From Candidatus Altarchaeum sp. CG2_30_32_3053 (GTDB taxonomy: Archaea > Altiarchaeota > Altiarchaeia > Altiarchaeales > Altiarchaeaceae), in assembly GCA_001873845.1 (NCBI GenBank), contig MNZY01000216.1:1-18287 (forward strand): 18,287 nt of DNA. The letters run 5' to 3'. The notes beneath the pieces are model-generated. The model was not told where the DNA came from and did not search any database. It saw only the letters and a list, made by a program, of their open reading frames with translations. Positions within the stretch are counted from its first letter, which is position 1. The number at the start of each line of letters is the position of its first letter. The translations under genes and the position numbers were made by a program. Below are positions 7,089 to 13,531 of this stretch, one piece after another.

Positions 7089-7283
7089 TAACCTAACGGT
7101 GTCAAATCATACTTTCTCTAATTAAATTTTATCAAAAAATAAATTTTTTTATCAAATAACTTTTTAACAAAAAGGACTAACCAAAAAGTATATTTAAAAA
7201 TTTTAATTATTTTACTTGCTTTTTGGAAATATAACATTGTCAAGTTAAATACAAGCATAAAATTTAAATACATAAAATTTAAA
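7089..7283. promoter_or_regulatory. Intergenic region upstream of the dtxR-type gene with 13-bp direct repeat
   Basis: The sequence cataaaatttaaa occurs at 7256-7268 and 7271-7283, a 15-bp period ending exactly at the start codon. Further up, ttttatcaaa occurs twice (about 7125-7155). The promoter-proximal repeat could be an autoregulatory operator or part of the TATA region; no classical DtxR palindrome is visible. Confidence 0.45.
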
Positions 7284-7925
7284 ATGGTTGACAAAAACAT
7301 AAAGGTTAGCGAAAAAGTAGAAGAATATCTTGAAATAATGTATCGTCTGAAGGAGAAGGGAGAAAAGATAACAACAACGGTAATTGCATCATTACTTAAA
7401 ATTTCACCTCCAAGTGTTACGGAAATGTTGGACAAACTGGCAAAACAGGGATATATAGAACATGAAAGATACAAGGAAATAATACTGACAAAAAAAGGTG
7501 AAGAATACGGAAAAAAAATACTTAACAGCCATAGGACTTGGGAAATTTTTCTCATCGACTTTCTCAGAATAAAGGTGCCTAAAGATGCAATCCATGAAAC
7601 TGCCTGTAAACTGGAACATGTTTCATCTTCCGAAATAATAGAAGGTATTTCCAAATTGATAGAAAAGGAGGCAATCGAGCAGGACGAAACAAAACAAAAA
7701 AATGAAATTTCCCTCACTGATATGCACGAAGAGAATAACTGCACAGTCGCAAAAATATATTGTGGAAAATGTTGCGTGGACCAGTTGGAAAATTTGGGGG
7801 TTACATCAGGGAAGAAAATTAAAGTTATAAACAAACAGCCCTATGGGCCCATAACTATTGAGACAAGTCAAAGTAAAGTATCAATCGGAAGGAAAATAGC
7901 AGGTAATATTTGTGTAAAAATTTAA
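7284..7925 (+). CDS. DtxR/IdeR-family metal-dependent repressor
   Basis: 213 residues in three parts: an N-terminal winged helix (about 8-70; TTVIASLLKISPPSVTEMLDKL is the recognition region), a dimerisation and metal domain (about 75-130) and a C-terminal FeoA/SH3-like domain (about 150-213). Metal-site residues match IdeR/DtxR: His83 and Glu87 (SHRTWE), His104, Cys108, Glu111 and His112 in the segment HETACKLEH. The residue equivalent to Met10 of DtxR is a glutamate (Glu14 in EEYLE), closer to the Asp8 of MntR, so the metal preference is uncertain between Fe(II) and Mn(II). The C-terminal domain has extra cysteines (153, 160, 163, 164). It follows the iron and ZIP transporters and probably represses them. 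Confidence 0.92.
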   Translation: MVDKNIKVSEKVEEYLEIMYRLKEKGEKITTTVIASLLKISPPSVTEMLDKLAKQGYIEHERYKEIILTKKGEEYGKKILNSHRTWEIFLIDFLRIKVPKDAIHETACKLEHVSSSEIIEGISKLIEKEAIEQDETKQKNEISLTDMHEENNCTVAKIYCGKCCVDQLENLGVTSGKKIKVINKQPYGPITIETSQSKVSIGRKIAGNICVKI

Positions 7926-7935
7926 AAAATGAAAT

Positions 7936-8010
7936 TTGCTCAATATTGAGTAGTAATCCACTCTTATTTTACGTGAGTATAAGGGTAATTTACCTCCACT
8001 TATTGAGCAA
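7936..8010. ncRNA. 75-nt long hairpin of unknown role after the dtxR-type gene
   Basis: Outer stem ttgctcaata (7936-7945) with tattgagcaa (8001-8010) is perfect. Nested pairs are agt/act, gtaa (7953-7956) with ttac (7990-7993), and actcttat (7960-7967) with ataagggt (7979-7986, one wobble), closing an 11-nt loop. The nesting looks like RNA structure. It could be a terminator, a small RNA or a decayed MITE; expression is unknown. Confidence 0.45.
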
Positions 8011-8181
8011 GTTCTCCTGTACAGTAAAATCATAATATATAGTCCGCAAAATTAAATTTATAATATTCTTTTAATTCTGCTTTCCAATTGTTGCTTTATT
8101 CACAAAGGCAAATAAATTTATATTCACCGGATATATTGTTGCGTTTTATATAAAAGTCGTTTTTGTTAAATCCATCAGTTC

Positions 8182-8234
8182 ATCGGTAAGTTTAAATAAA
8201 AACCTGCCGATAAACTTTATAAGTTTTCATTCAT
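8182..8234 (+). repeat. 53-bp promoter-associated element, copy 1
   Basis: Identical to 9596-9648 except at two positions. It contains ATCGG...CCGAT ends (8182-8211) and a 15-bp dyad AAACTT-TAT-AAGTTT (8212-8226). The two differences swap C and G on opposite arms of the dyad, keeping it perfect. It ends 27 bases before the ATPase ATG. Confidence 0.75.
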
Positions 8235-8261
8235 AATATATCATTCAATAGAATATATACT

Positions 8262-9562
8262 ATGGCAACAATAAACGAATCAATGGTGTTTGATGCACTC
8301 CTTGACTGGAATTTCTGGGAAATTTCAGTATCTCTATTAAGGAACGGGAATGCGAAGTTGAATTGCCGGAAAGAAAGTTAATCCTTGTGATTAAAGGCGT
8401 GAGAAGAAGCGGAAAAAGTTCAATCACATACAATTTAGCAAAAAAATTTGAGACAAAAGAAACGCTCATTATGAATTTTGAGGATCCGAGATTGAAAAAT
8501 ATTTACGCAGGCGACATACTTAAAGCGATAGAAATTTATCAGAGGAAGCTGGGTGTGAATAATCCGAAAATGACGGTCTTTGATGAAGTGCAAAATATAA
8601 AAAAATGGGAAAATATAGCGAGGTTGCTCGCCGAGGCGAGAAACATCAAAGTTGTTGTTACGGGTTCCTCTTCAAAATTGATGAGCGCGGAATATGCTTC
8701 TGTGCTTACAGGAAGACATATTGATAAAGAGATGTTTCCCCTGATTTTTAGGGAATTTGTCAACTGGAATGATATAAATGCAGATGGGATTGAAATGGAC
8801 AAAAACAGGGCAGAGATTATGAATTTACTTGAAGAGTACCTAAAATATGGTGGTTTTCCAGAGGTTGTTCTTATGAAAAAAGATAAATTTAAACTTTTGC
8901 GCACATATTTTGATGATATTCTCACGAAAGACATTATTAGAAGATTTGGTATCAGAGAGATAAAAAAAATAGAGATACTTGCAAAAATATATCTTGCAAA
9001 TGTTTCAACGCTTCAGTCGTTTAACAAATTGAAAAATGTTATAAGTGCATCCCTTGATACGGTTGAGAGATTTAGCAACTTTTTTGAAACTGCCCGGTTG
9101 TTTTTCTATGTTCCAAAATTTTCGTATGCTACTCTTAAAGAACAGGTCTTAAATCCGAAAAAGGTTTATTGCATTGATACCGGCTTAATCAATTCAATAG
9201 CGTTCAGATTTTCGGAAAATTTCGGACGACTGATGGAAAATTTAGTAGCCATAGAGTTATTCCGCAGGAGGTCGTATTGGCACAACGATTGGGAAATTTA
9301 TTACTGGAAGGATTACCAACAACATGAGACAGATTTCATAGTTAAGGAGGGCCCAGAGGTCAGGCAATTAATACAGGTAACTTGTGCTTCTGGTAAAGAT
9401 GAAATTGAAAAAAGAGAAATAGATGGATTGATTAAAGGCAGTGAGGAATTGAATTGTAAAAACTTACTAGTGATAACTCACGATTATGAAGATGAAATAA
9501 AGACTGAAAATAAAACAATGAGGTGTTTGCCTTTGTGGAAATGGCTCATAAATGTGAAATAA
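8262..9562 (+). pseudogene. AAA/DUF4143-type ATPase with N-terminal frameshift
   Basis: P-loop ATPase of the archaeal AAA_14/DUF4143 kind, often found in mobile or accessory regions; the cellular role is poorly known. From an internal TTG at 8363 an open frame of 399 residues shows Walker A GVRRSGKSS (12-20), Walker B TVFDEVQ (71-77), the VVVTGSSSKLMSAE sensor segment, TGRH and a C-terminal HETDFIV/IQVT region resembling a nuclease-fold core. The natural N-terminus appears to start at ATG 8262 (MATINESMVFDALLDWNFW), which then leaves frame: adding one base near 8317-8319 (ggg) joins it to GNFSISIKERECEVELPERKL. It is therefore either a real one-base deletion or an assembly error at a G run. 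A shortened protein from 8363 remains possible. Confidence 0.75.
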
Positions 9563-9595
9563 AAAGGTACAAAAATTGAGGTAAATTTCATCTGT

Positions 9596-9648
9596 ATCGG
9601 TAAGTTTAAATAAAAACCTGCCGATAAAGTTTATAACTTTTCATTCAT
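9596..9648 (+). repeat. 53-bp promoter-associated element, copy 2
   Basis: Second copy of the 8182-8234 element, same orientation. Here the dyad is AAAGTT-TAT-AACTTT (9626-9640), the compensated version. It lies 34 bases after the ATPase stop and 63 bases before the FeoB-fragment gene. Confidence 0.75.
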
Positions 9649-9711
9649 GAGACCTACTAAAACTAAAATTTATCTTTGCCTAAAATTTAATATTTAAACA
9701 AAAAGCAGCAT

Positions 9712-9960
9712 ATGGGAAAGTTTAAAGTGAATAAAATTTTACTCGCCGGAAATCCAAATGCCGGAAAATCGGCAATTTTTAACCCCCTGACAGAACCTAA
9801 TGTCATTGTTTCAAATTATCCCGGAACAACGGCTGAATGGATAAAAGGAAGTGTCCGGATTGAAGGCAAAATTTATGAATTAACAAATACGCCCGGAACT
9901 GGTTATGTGCCATATGAATCGGGGACACTTTTTTTGATGTAATTAAATTTTGAACTAAAT
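9712..9960 (+). pseudogene. FeoB-like G-domain fragment
   Basis: Begins like a FeoB G domain: KILLAGNPNAGKSAIF (G1), the switch I region VSNYPGTTAEW, and strand IEGKIYELTNTPGTG where the G3 Asp-x-x-Gly is NTPG. It stops at 9942 after 76 residues. In another frame the sequence after 9930 reads FFDVIKF, resembling the DVVxDVIDxT segment of FeoB but with about 20 codons missing. So it looks like a degraded paralogue, with a G3 Asp-to-Asn change, a deletion, a frameshift and no membrane domain. It is not derived from the intact feoB at 2415, since the G1 and switch regions differ. A short expressed protein cannot be excluded. Confidence 0.75.
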
Positions 9961-10147
9961 AAAAAGATTAATATGTAATATTTTTAATTACAAAATTGAT
10001 CGTTTTTATATCAATCAATTTTCTACTTTCGCTCTTTGTGTGAATATACAACTTTTTCAATTTCATATCTAAAATTTGATTAATTAAATGTCCTTAATTC
10101 ATTTGGCACTCAACTATCCATTTAGTTAGGATAAATTTTCATATTTT
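9961..10147. other. Convergent intergenic region, probable terminators
   Basis: AT-rich spacer between the FeoB fragment and the 3' end of cdc6, which converge. A weak dyad ttgat...atcaa at about 9996-10017 is the only structure I see. No gene. Confidence 0.4.
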
Positions 10148-11596
10148 TTATTCTGTTCCTTCTTTTTGCTTTTCTTCCTTTTGTACTTCCTCATTAAGCA
10201 GCAATTTCTCAACCCTTTCAACAACCTCTTTCGGAGTGTAATATTTTCCCACACTTATTATTGTTGTATTCCCTCTTACTCCTTTTCCGGATTCCGAAAG
10301 TGCTAAAAATTCACCCTTTTGTAAATCATTCAGATACTCTCTAAACCACCTCATTGTCTTTGCTTTTTCTCCGAGCTCCTTGCACTTTTCTTCATACGCC
10401 TCATACGCCTCACCGGAAAGAATCGCATCCGAATGTATATCTATCAGTCGTTTATACCTTTTCTTAAAAATAGCATCTGCCACAGCATAAAGCACTATTA
10501 TCAGATGCTTGTAAAGCCGCTTTATCCCTTCGTTTAAAGTATCTACATTTACAACATCGCACCCTTTTCTAACTTCTTCATGGGTTACTTTTGATTTTCC
10601 TTCTTTTTCTGTAATTTCTCCGGCGATCTGAAATAAATTTAAAGCATATCTGACATCTCCGTCATAAGTTTTCCTCACATATCCTGCCGCATAATTTATT
10701 GCTGATTTTTCAACGGTTCCGTCATAAAATGCGAGATTTTTCCTTTCTTCCAAAATTTTTTCAAGCTGGGATGCCTCATATCTTTCAAAGAAAATATCTT
10801 TTTTTGATAAACTGCTTCGTGTCCGCGGATCAAGTTTTTCTTTAAATTTCATATCATTTGTTGTACTTATTATTGCTATTCCTCCATTAAAATTATCGCT
10901 TTCTTCCGGATTATCTGACAGATTGTCGTTTAAACTGGAATTCATCCTGACAAGATTATAAAATAAATTGTCTTTGTCAAAATTTTTTCTAATGGCATCA
11001 ACTTCGTCTAATGAAACTAACAGGGCAATTTTTCCTCTTTTTAAGACCTTTTCAAGAAATTCATAAAGTTTCTCCACTGCAAGACCGTCAAGTTTATATC
11101 CGTAAATTTTATCCTCGTTGTTATTGTCGGGATTGCTGCCCCTGCCGGATGCGATTTCTTTAAGCCGTTCATCTTCCAATATTCTTAGTAAAACCTGATA
11201 CTCCGTTGTTGCTTTTTCTCTGCAGTTTATATATTTTGTAATTATTTTGACTTTATTTAACTTATTTTCGTTATGCCCGTTTTTCTTTTGAAATTTTTCC
11301 ATTTCATCAAATACTCTTTTTATCACGGATGTTTTTCCTGTTCCAGGCATCCCGTATATAAATATATTCATAGGCATACATCCACTGAACGCATCACTTA
11401 AAACAGAAGCCATTTTCGTACAATCTTTTTCCCTGCCCGGAAGTTTCAAGGGAATATATTCGGGACTTATTTTTCTTTTATCTTTAAAAATTTTAGTATA
11501 GCTGTTACAGATATTAAAAATATCTTTAAACAAATTTCCATCACTTTTTTTTGTTTCCGCTGTTTCCGCTGTTTCTTTTTCTTCGGTCATCTCCAT
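10148..11596 (-). CDS. cdc6: Orc1/Cdc6 family replication initiator
   Basis: Archaeal origin-recognition AAA+ ATPase, 482 residues from the chosen start. Walker A is GMPGTGKTS (82-90) and Walker B LVSLDEVD (193-200). Sensor 1 is in IAIISTTND, followed by the family motif LDPRTRSSL, FERYEASQLEKILEERKNLAF and sensor 2 GDVRYALNLFQIAGE. The C-terminal region ends in a winged-helix DNA-binding domain. The open frame runs 38 codons further up, but that stretch translates AT-rich repeats and an inverted repeat, so I start at 11596 (MEMTEEKE, ATGG context); 11590 is the alternative. The N-terminus has a TAET repeat from 9-bp DNA repeats. It diverges from sepF across a repeat-rich region that is a candidate origin. 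Confidence 0.92.
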   Translation of the reverse strand: MEMTEEKETAETAETKKSDGNLFKDIFNICNSYTKIFKDKRKISPEYIPLKLPGREKDCTKMASVLSDAFSGCMPMNIFIYGMPGTGKTSVIKRVFDEMEKFQKKNGHNENKLNKVKIITKYINCREKATTEYQVLLRILEDERLKEIASGRGSNPDNNNEDKIYGYKLDGLAVEKLYEFLEKVLKRGKIALLVSLDEVDAIRKNFDKDNLFYNLVRMNSSLNDNLSDNPEESDNFNGGIAIISTTNDMKFKEKLDPRTRSSLSKKDIFFERYEASQLEKILEERKNLAFYDGTVEKSAINYAAGYVRKTYDGDVRYALNLFQIAGEITEKEGKSKVTHEEVRKGCDVVNVDTLNEGIKRLYKHLIIVLYAVADAIFKKRYKRLIDIHSDAILSGEAYEAYEEKCKELGEKAKTMRWFREYLNDLQKGEFLALSESGKGVRGNTTIISVGKYYTPKEVVERVEKLLLNEEVQKEEKQKEGTE

Positions 11597-11635
11597 CTTT
11601 AAAGGTATTAAAAGTATTAAAAGTATTAAATGTAT

Positions 11636-11675
11636 TATAGTCATTTTACTGACTTTTTGTAGTAAAATGACTATA
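11636..11675. promoter_or_regulatory. Perfect 15-bp inverted repeat upstream of cdc6
   Basis: Arms tatagtcattttact (11636-11650) and agtaaaatgactata (11661-11675) around a 10-nt spacer, ending 40 bases upstream of the cdc6 start. Perfect symmetry of this length is unlikely by chance, even in AT-rich DNA. Candidate initiator-binding site or autoregulatory operator. Confidence 0.75.
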
Positions 11676-11720
11676 CTCGTAAATTTGATAACTATGCAAA
11701 AAGTTAGCAAATTTACTATA

Positions 11721-11756
11721 AATTTATTAAATTTATTAAATTTATTAAATTTATTT
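11721..11756. repeat. Four 9-bp AT-only tandem repeats
   Basis: The unit aatttatta is repeated three times exactly and a fourth time with one change. AT-only composition fits a DNA-unwinding element. Confidence 0.8.
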
Positions 11757-11770
11757 TAATAAATTGTTAA

Positions 11771-11816
11771 TTGTTAAAGTTATAATCTTATGTTGATATA
11801 TTGTTAAAGTTATAAT
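11771..11816. repeat. 16-bp direct repeat, 30-bp period
   Basis: ttgttaaagttataat occurs exactly at 11771-11786 and 11801-11816. Within the candidate origin. Confidence 0.8.
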
Positions 11817-11861
11817 GTCATAATGTTAATTTAAAAAGGTATAAAAATTAAAATCAGATAA

Positions 11862-11960
11862 AAAATAAACGATAAACAAATAAACGATAAAAAATAAACA
11901 ACAAATAAACAATAAACAAACAAACAACAATAAACAAACAACAATAAACAAACAATAAAT
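11862..11960 (+). repeat. ATAAAC iteron-like tract with strong A/C strand bias
   Basis: Eight ATAAAC hexamers occur at irregular spacing, some within ATAAACAAAC and two as ATAAACGATAAA. The + strand is almost free of G and poor in T. It directly precedes sepF. Confidence 0.7.
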
Positions 11961-11981
11961 AAAAATTTATAAATACATAAA

Positions 11982-12380
11982 ATGGGCTTTTTTGACTGGT
12001 TATTTGGAAAAAAGGAAGAACCGAAAGCAACAGCACAGCAACCTGCAACAACAGGAAATGTAAATTTAAGCGAAGCAATGACTACTGCAACAAAAGAGGA
12101 AGAGACAATCAAAAGATATGTCAAAGTGACAGACCTGAATTCAATTGATAAAATTGATAAAATAAGGAGGGATTTGTTAGCGGGAAATGTCATAGTAGCC
12201 AATGTTAAAGAAATTTCAAAGAGCGGCACAGATGAGCCCACATTGCAAATAATTTTAAAAGAGTTAAAGAACAAAGTAGATGAAGTTCACGGTGAAATTG
12301 CAAGGCTATCCGAAGAAAGGTTAATACTTATTCCCTCTGATATGAGATTTGTCAGGGTTGCAGGAAAAGAAGAAGAATAA
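11982..12380 (+). CDS. sepF: SepF-like cell division protein
   Basis: 132 residues of the archaeal SepF (DUF552) kind, which anchors FtsZ to the membrane at the division site. The N-terminal MGFFDWLFGKK is a typical short amphipathic membrane-binding helix, followed by a Gln/Thr/Ala-rich linker (about 13-40) and the globular domain: a KRYVKVTDLNSIDKIDKIRRDL strand-helix, GNVIVANVKEIS, a long helix (KELKNKVDEVHGEI) and ARLSEERLILIPSDMRFVRV. Length is normal. The ATG is fixed by the membrane helix. It diverges from cdc6; nearby division and replication genes are plausible functional neighbours. No FtsZ is in the window. Confidence 0.87.
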   Translation: MGFFDWLFGKKEEPKATAQQPATTGNVNLSEAMTTATKEEETIKRYVKVTDLNSIDKIDKIRRDLLAGNVIVANVKEISKSGTDEPTLQIILKELKNKVDEVHGEIARLSEERLILIPSDMRFVRVAGKEEE

Positions 12381-12575
12381 AACAATTTGTTTGTATTTTA
12401 AATCCGTGATGCATTGCTATATTCGCAAAGTTTTTTGAAATACGCTCAATTTTCAGACGAGTTTGAAAATAACTTCATTATCATTCGGATATTTTCAAAA
12501 CTTCGTTTTGAAAGCAGCAATCTCACGATTAATTTAAATTTAATCAGGAAATTTAAAAATTTTAACTAAAAAAAG
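12381..12575. promoter_or_regulatory. Spacer with two tandem hairpins
   Basis: Hairpin 1: attttca (12449-12455) and tgaaaat (12464-12470), 8-nt loop. Hairpin 2: tttcaaaac (12493-12501) and gttttgaaa (12505-12513), 3-nt loop, the stronger one. They could end sepF transcription or regulate the following gene. Confidence 0.5.
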
Positions 12576-12884
12576 ATGGAAGAACTCAAACAAATCAGGG
12601 AGGCAGAAAATAAATCAGAAATTCAGATAAAAAATGCTAAAAATAACGGTGAATCGAAAATAATGGCTGCACATAGCAAAAGAGAGAAAATTATAGGAGA
12701 AATGGAAAATAAAAATTTGCAGCAGATAGAGAGTGAAAAGAAAAAGGCCGCTGATGAAGCAAATGCTGAAAAAGAGAGAATCGTTATAAAGAGTCAGAGT
12801 GATGTCAAAGCAATAGACGAAAGGGCAGGCAGGAATTTCAGCAGTGCTGTCAGGGAAATATTAAAATCATTTAAAAATATGTAA
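12576..12884 (+). CDS. A-type ATPase subunit H-like coiled-coil protein
   Basis: 102 residues, almost entirely charged helix with heptad spacing. The pattern resembles AhaH, the peripheral-stalk subunit H of archaeal A-type ATP synthases: an EELKQIREAENKSEIQIKNAKNNGE start, alternating Ala and charged residues in KKKAADEANAEKERIV, and a closing NFSSAVREILKSF that matches the family's short C-terminal helix. In methanogens subunit H normally starts the A-ATPase operon, but no other ATPase subunit is present here; csl4 follows after 49 bases. It could therefore be a relocated subunit H or an unrelated coiled coil. Long helices make homology calls risky. Confidence 0.6.
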   Translation: MEELKQIREAENKSEIQIKNAKNNGESKIMAAHSKREKIIGEMENKNLQQIESEKKKAADEANAEKERIVIKSQSDVKAIDERAGRNFSSAVREILKSFKNM

Positions 12885-12933
12885 ATAACCTCACTGTTGC
12901 CCGGATATTTTCAAATTCTCTACGAATTTTAAA
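12885..12933. promoter_or_regulatory. Short spacer with hairpin before csl4
   Basis: aaattc and gaattt around a 5-nt loop (about 12914-12930) lie directly before the csl4 start. The preceding cggatattttcaaa is also found at about 12486-12499 in the previous spacer. Confidence 0.4.
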
Positions 12934-13488
12934 ATGGTATTTATCGGAGAATATATCGGCACAATAGAGGAGTTTCTGCCGATGGATGGAACCTATACAG
13001 AAGATGGAAAAATTTACGCTTCGGTTATAGGTGATTTAATACAAAATAACGAAAGAAGAATTGTTTTAAACCTGAAAATTCCAAAACGGGCGGTTGGAAG
13101 CACTGTGCTTGCAGAGATTACTGATGTAAAGAAAAATTCTGCTTCCGCTATAATAAGAAAAATTTTAGGATATAAACAAAACATGTCTGTTTCGGCAGCT
13201 ATTTTTGTTTCACAGATTTCTGATGAGTATGTGGATCAGGTAAGTAATTCTTTTGGTGTAGGAGATATAATTAAAGCAAAAATTGTTAGGAACGAGAAAA
13301 ATTTAATAGACCTTTCAACAAAGGGTAATTTAGGTGTTGTTAAGGCATTTTGCTGGCTCTGCAGACACGAACTGATATTAAACAAAAAAAAGATCGGTTC
13401 CAGGACCTTAATATGTCCCAAATGTAAGAAAGAGGAAACGAGAAAAATATCAGATGATTACGGAGCAGTTAAGGATATTTTATTCTGA
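12934..13488 (+). CDS. csl4: Exosome RNA-binding subunit Csl4
   Basis: Archaeal Csl4, 184 residues, part of the trimeric RNA-binding cap on the Rrp41/Rrp42 exosome ring that degrades RNA in the cytoplasm. The N-terminal domain has GTIEEFLPMDGTYTEDGKIYASVIGD, the S1 domain spans about 58-125 (including ISDEYVDQVSNSFGVGDIIKAKIV), then the conserved LSTKGNLGVVKA. A zinc ribbon follows with Cys140, Cys143, Cys161 and Cys164, ending in the family motif RKISDDYG. All parts are present. It is 49 bases after the coiled-coil gene and 43 before argF, so these may be co-transcribed. Confidence 0.95.
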   Translation: MVFIGEYIGTIEEFLPMDGTYTEDGKIYASVIGDLIQNNERRIVLNLKIPKRAVGSTVLAEITDVKKNSASAIIRKILGYKQNMSVSAAIFVSQISDEYVDQVSNSFGVGDIIKAKIVRNEKNLIDLSTKGNLGVVKAFCWLCRHELILNKKKIGSRTLICPKCKKEETRKISDDYGAVKDILF

Positions 13489-13531
13489 AATAATTATAAA
13501 TACAGTGTCAATTTGCCATAAGACAAAGAAC

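Larger units (their letters stand above)
7926..8261. other. Intergenic region holding a long hairpin and repeat copy 1
   Basis: No gene seen. It contains the structured inverted repeat at 7936-8010, AT-rich sequence with TATA-like stretches (8110-8150), and the 53-bp element at 8182-8234 ahead of the ATPase gene. Confidence 0.6.
11597..11981. other. Candidate replication origin between cdc6 and sepF
   Basis: A 385-bp divergent spacer. In order it has gtattaaaa-type repeats (about 11603-11635), a perfect 15-bp inverted repeat (11636-11675), four 9-bp tandem units (11721-11756), a 16-bp direct repeat (11771-11786 and 11801-11816) and an ATAAAC-rich tract (11862-11960). Archaeal origins commonly lie next to orc1/cdc6 and combine an AT-rich unwinding region with repeated binding sites. 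I do not recognise a canonical ORB sequence. Confidence 0.55.

Noticed and set aside
7089..7110. cctaac half-site resembling a DtxR box
   Set aside because: Only one half of the palindrome is present, and it lies nearly 190 bases from the next start.
7118..7834. 238-codon open frame on the - strand
   Set aside because: Antisense to the clear DtxR-type gene; Ser/Phe/Ile-rich translation typical of an AT-rich shadow frame.
11597..11710. 38-residue N-terminal extension of Cdc6
   Set aside because: It translates tandem repeats and an inverted repeat into low-complexity hydrophobic sequence and is absent from the family; ATGG at 11596 is a better start.
11862..11960. Possible CRISPR array
   Set aside because: The repeated motif is only 6-10 bases with irregular spacing; no 20-40-bp repeats or unique spacers.
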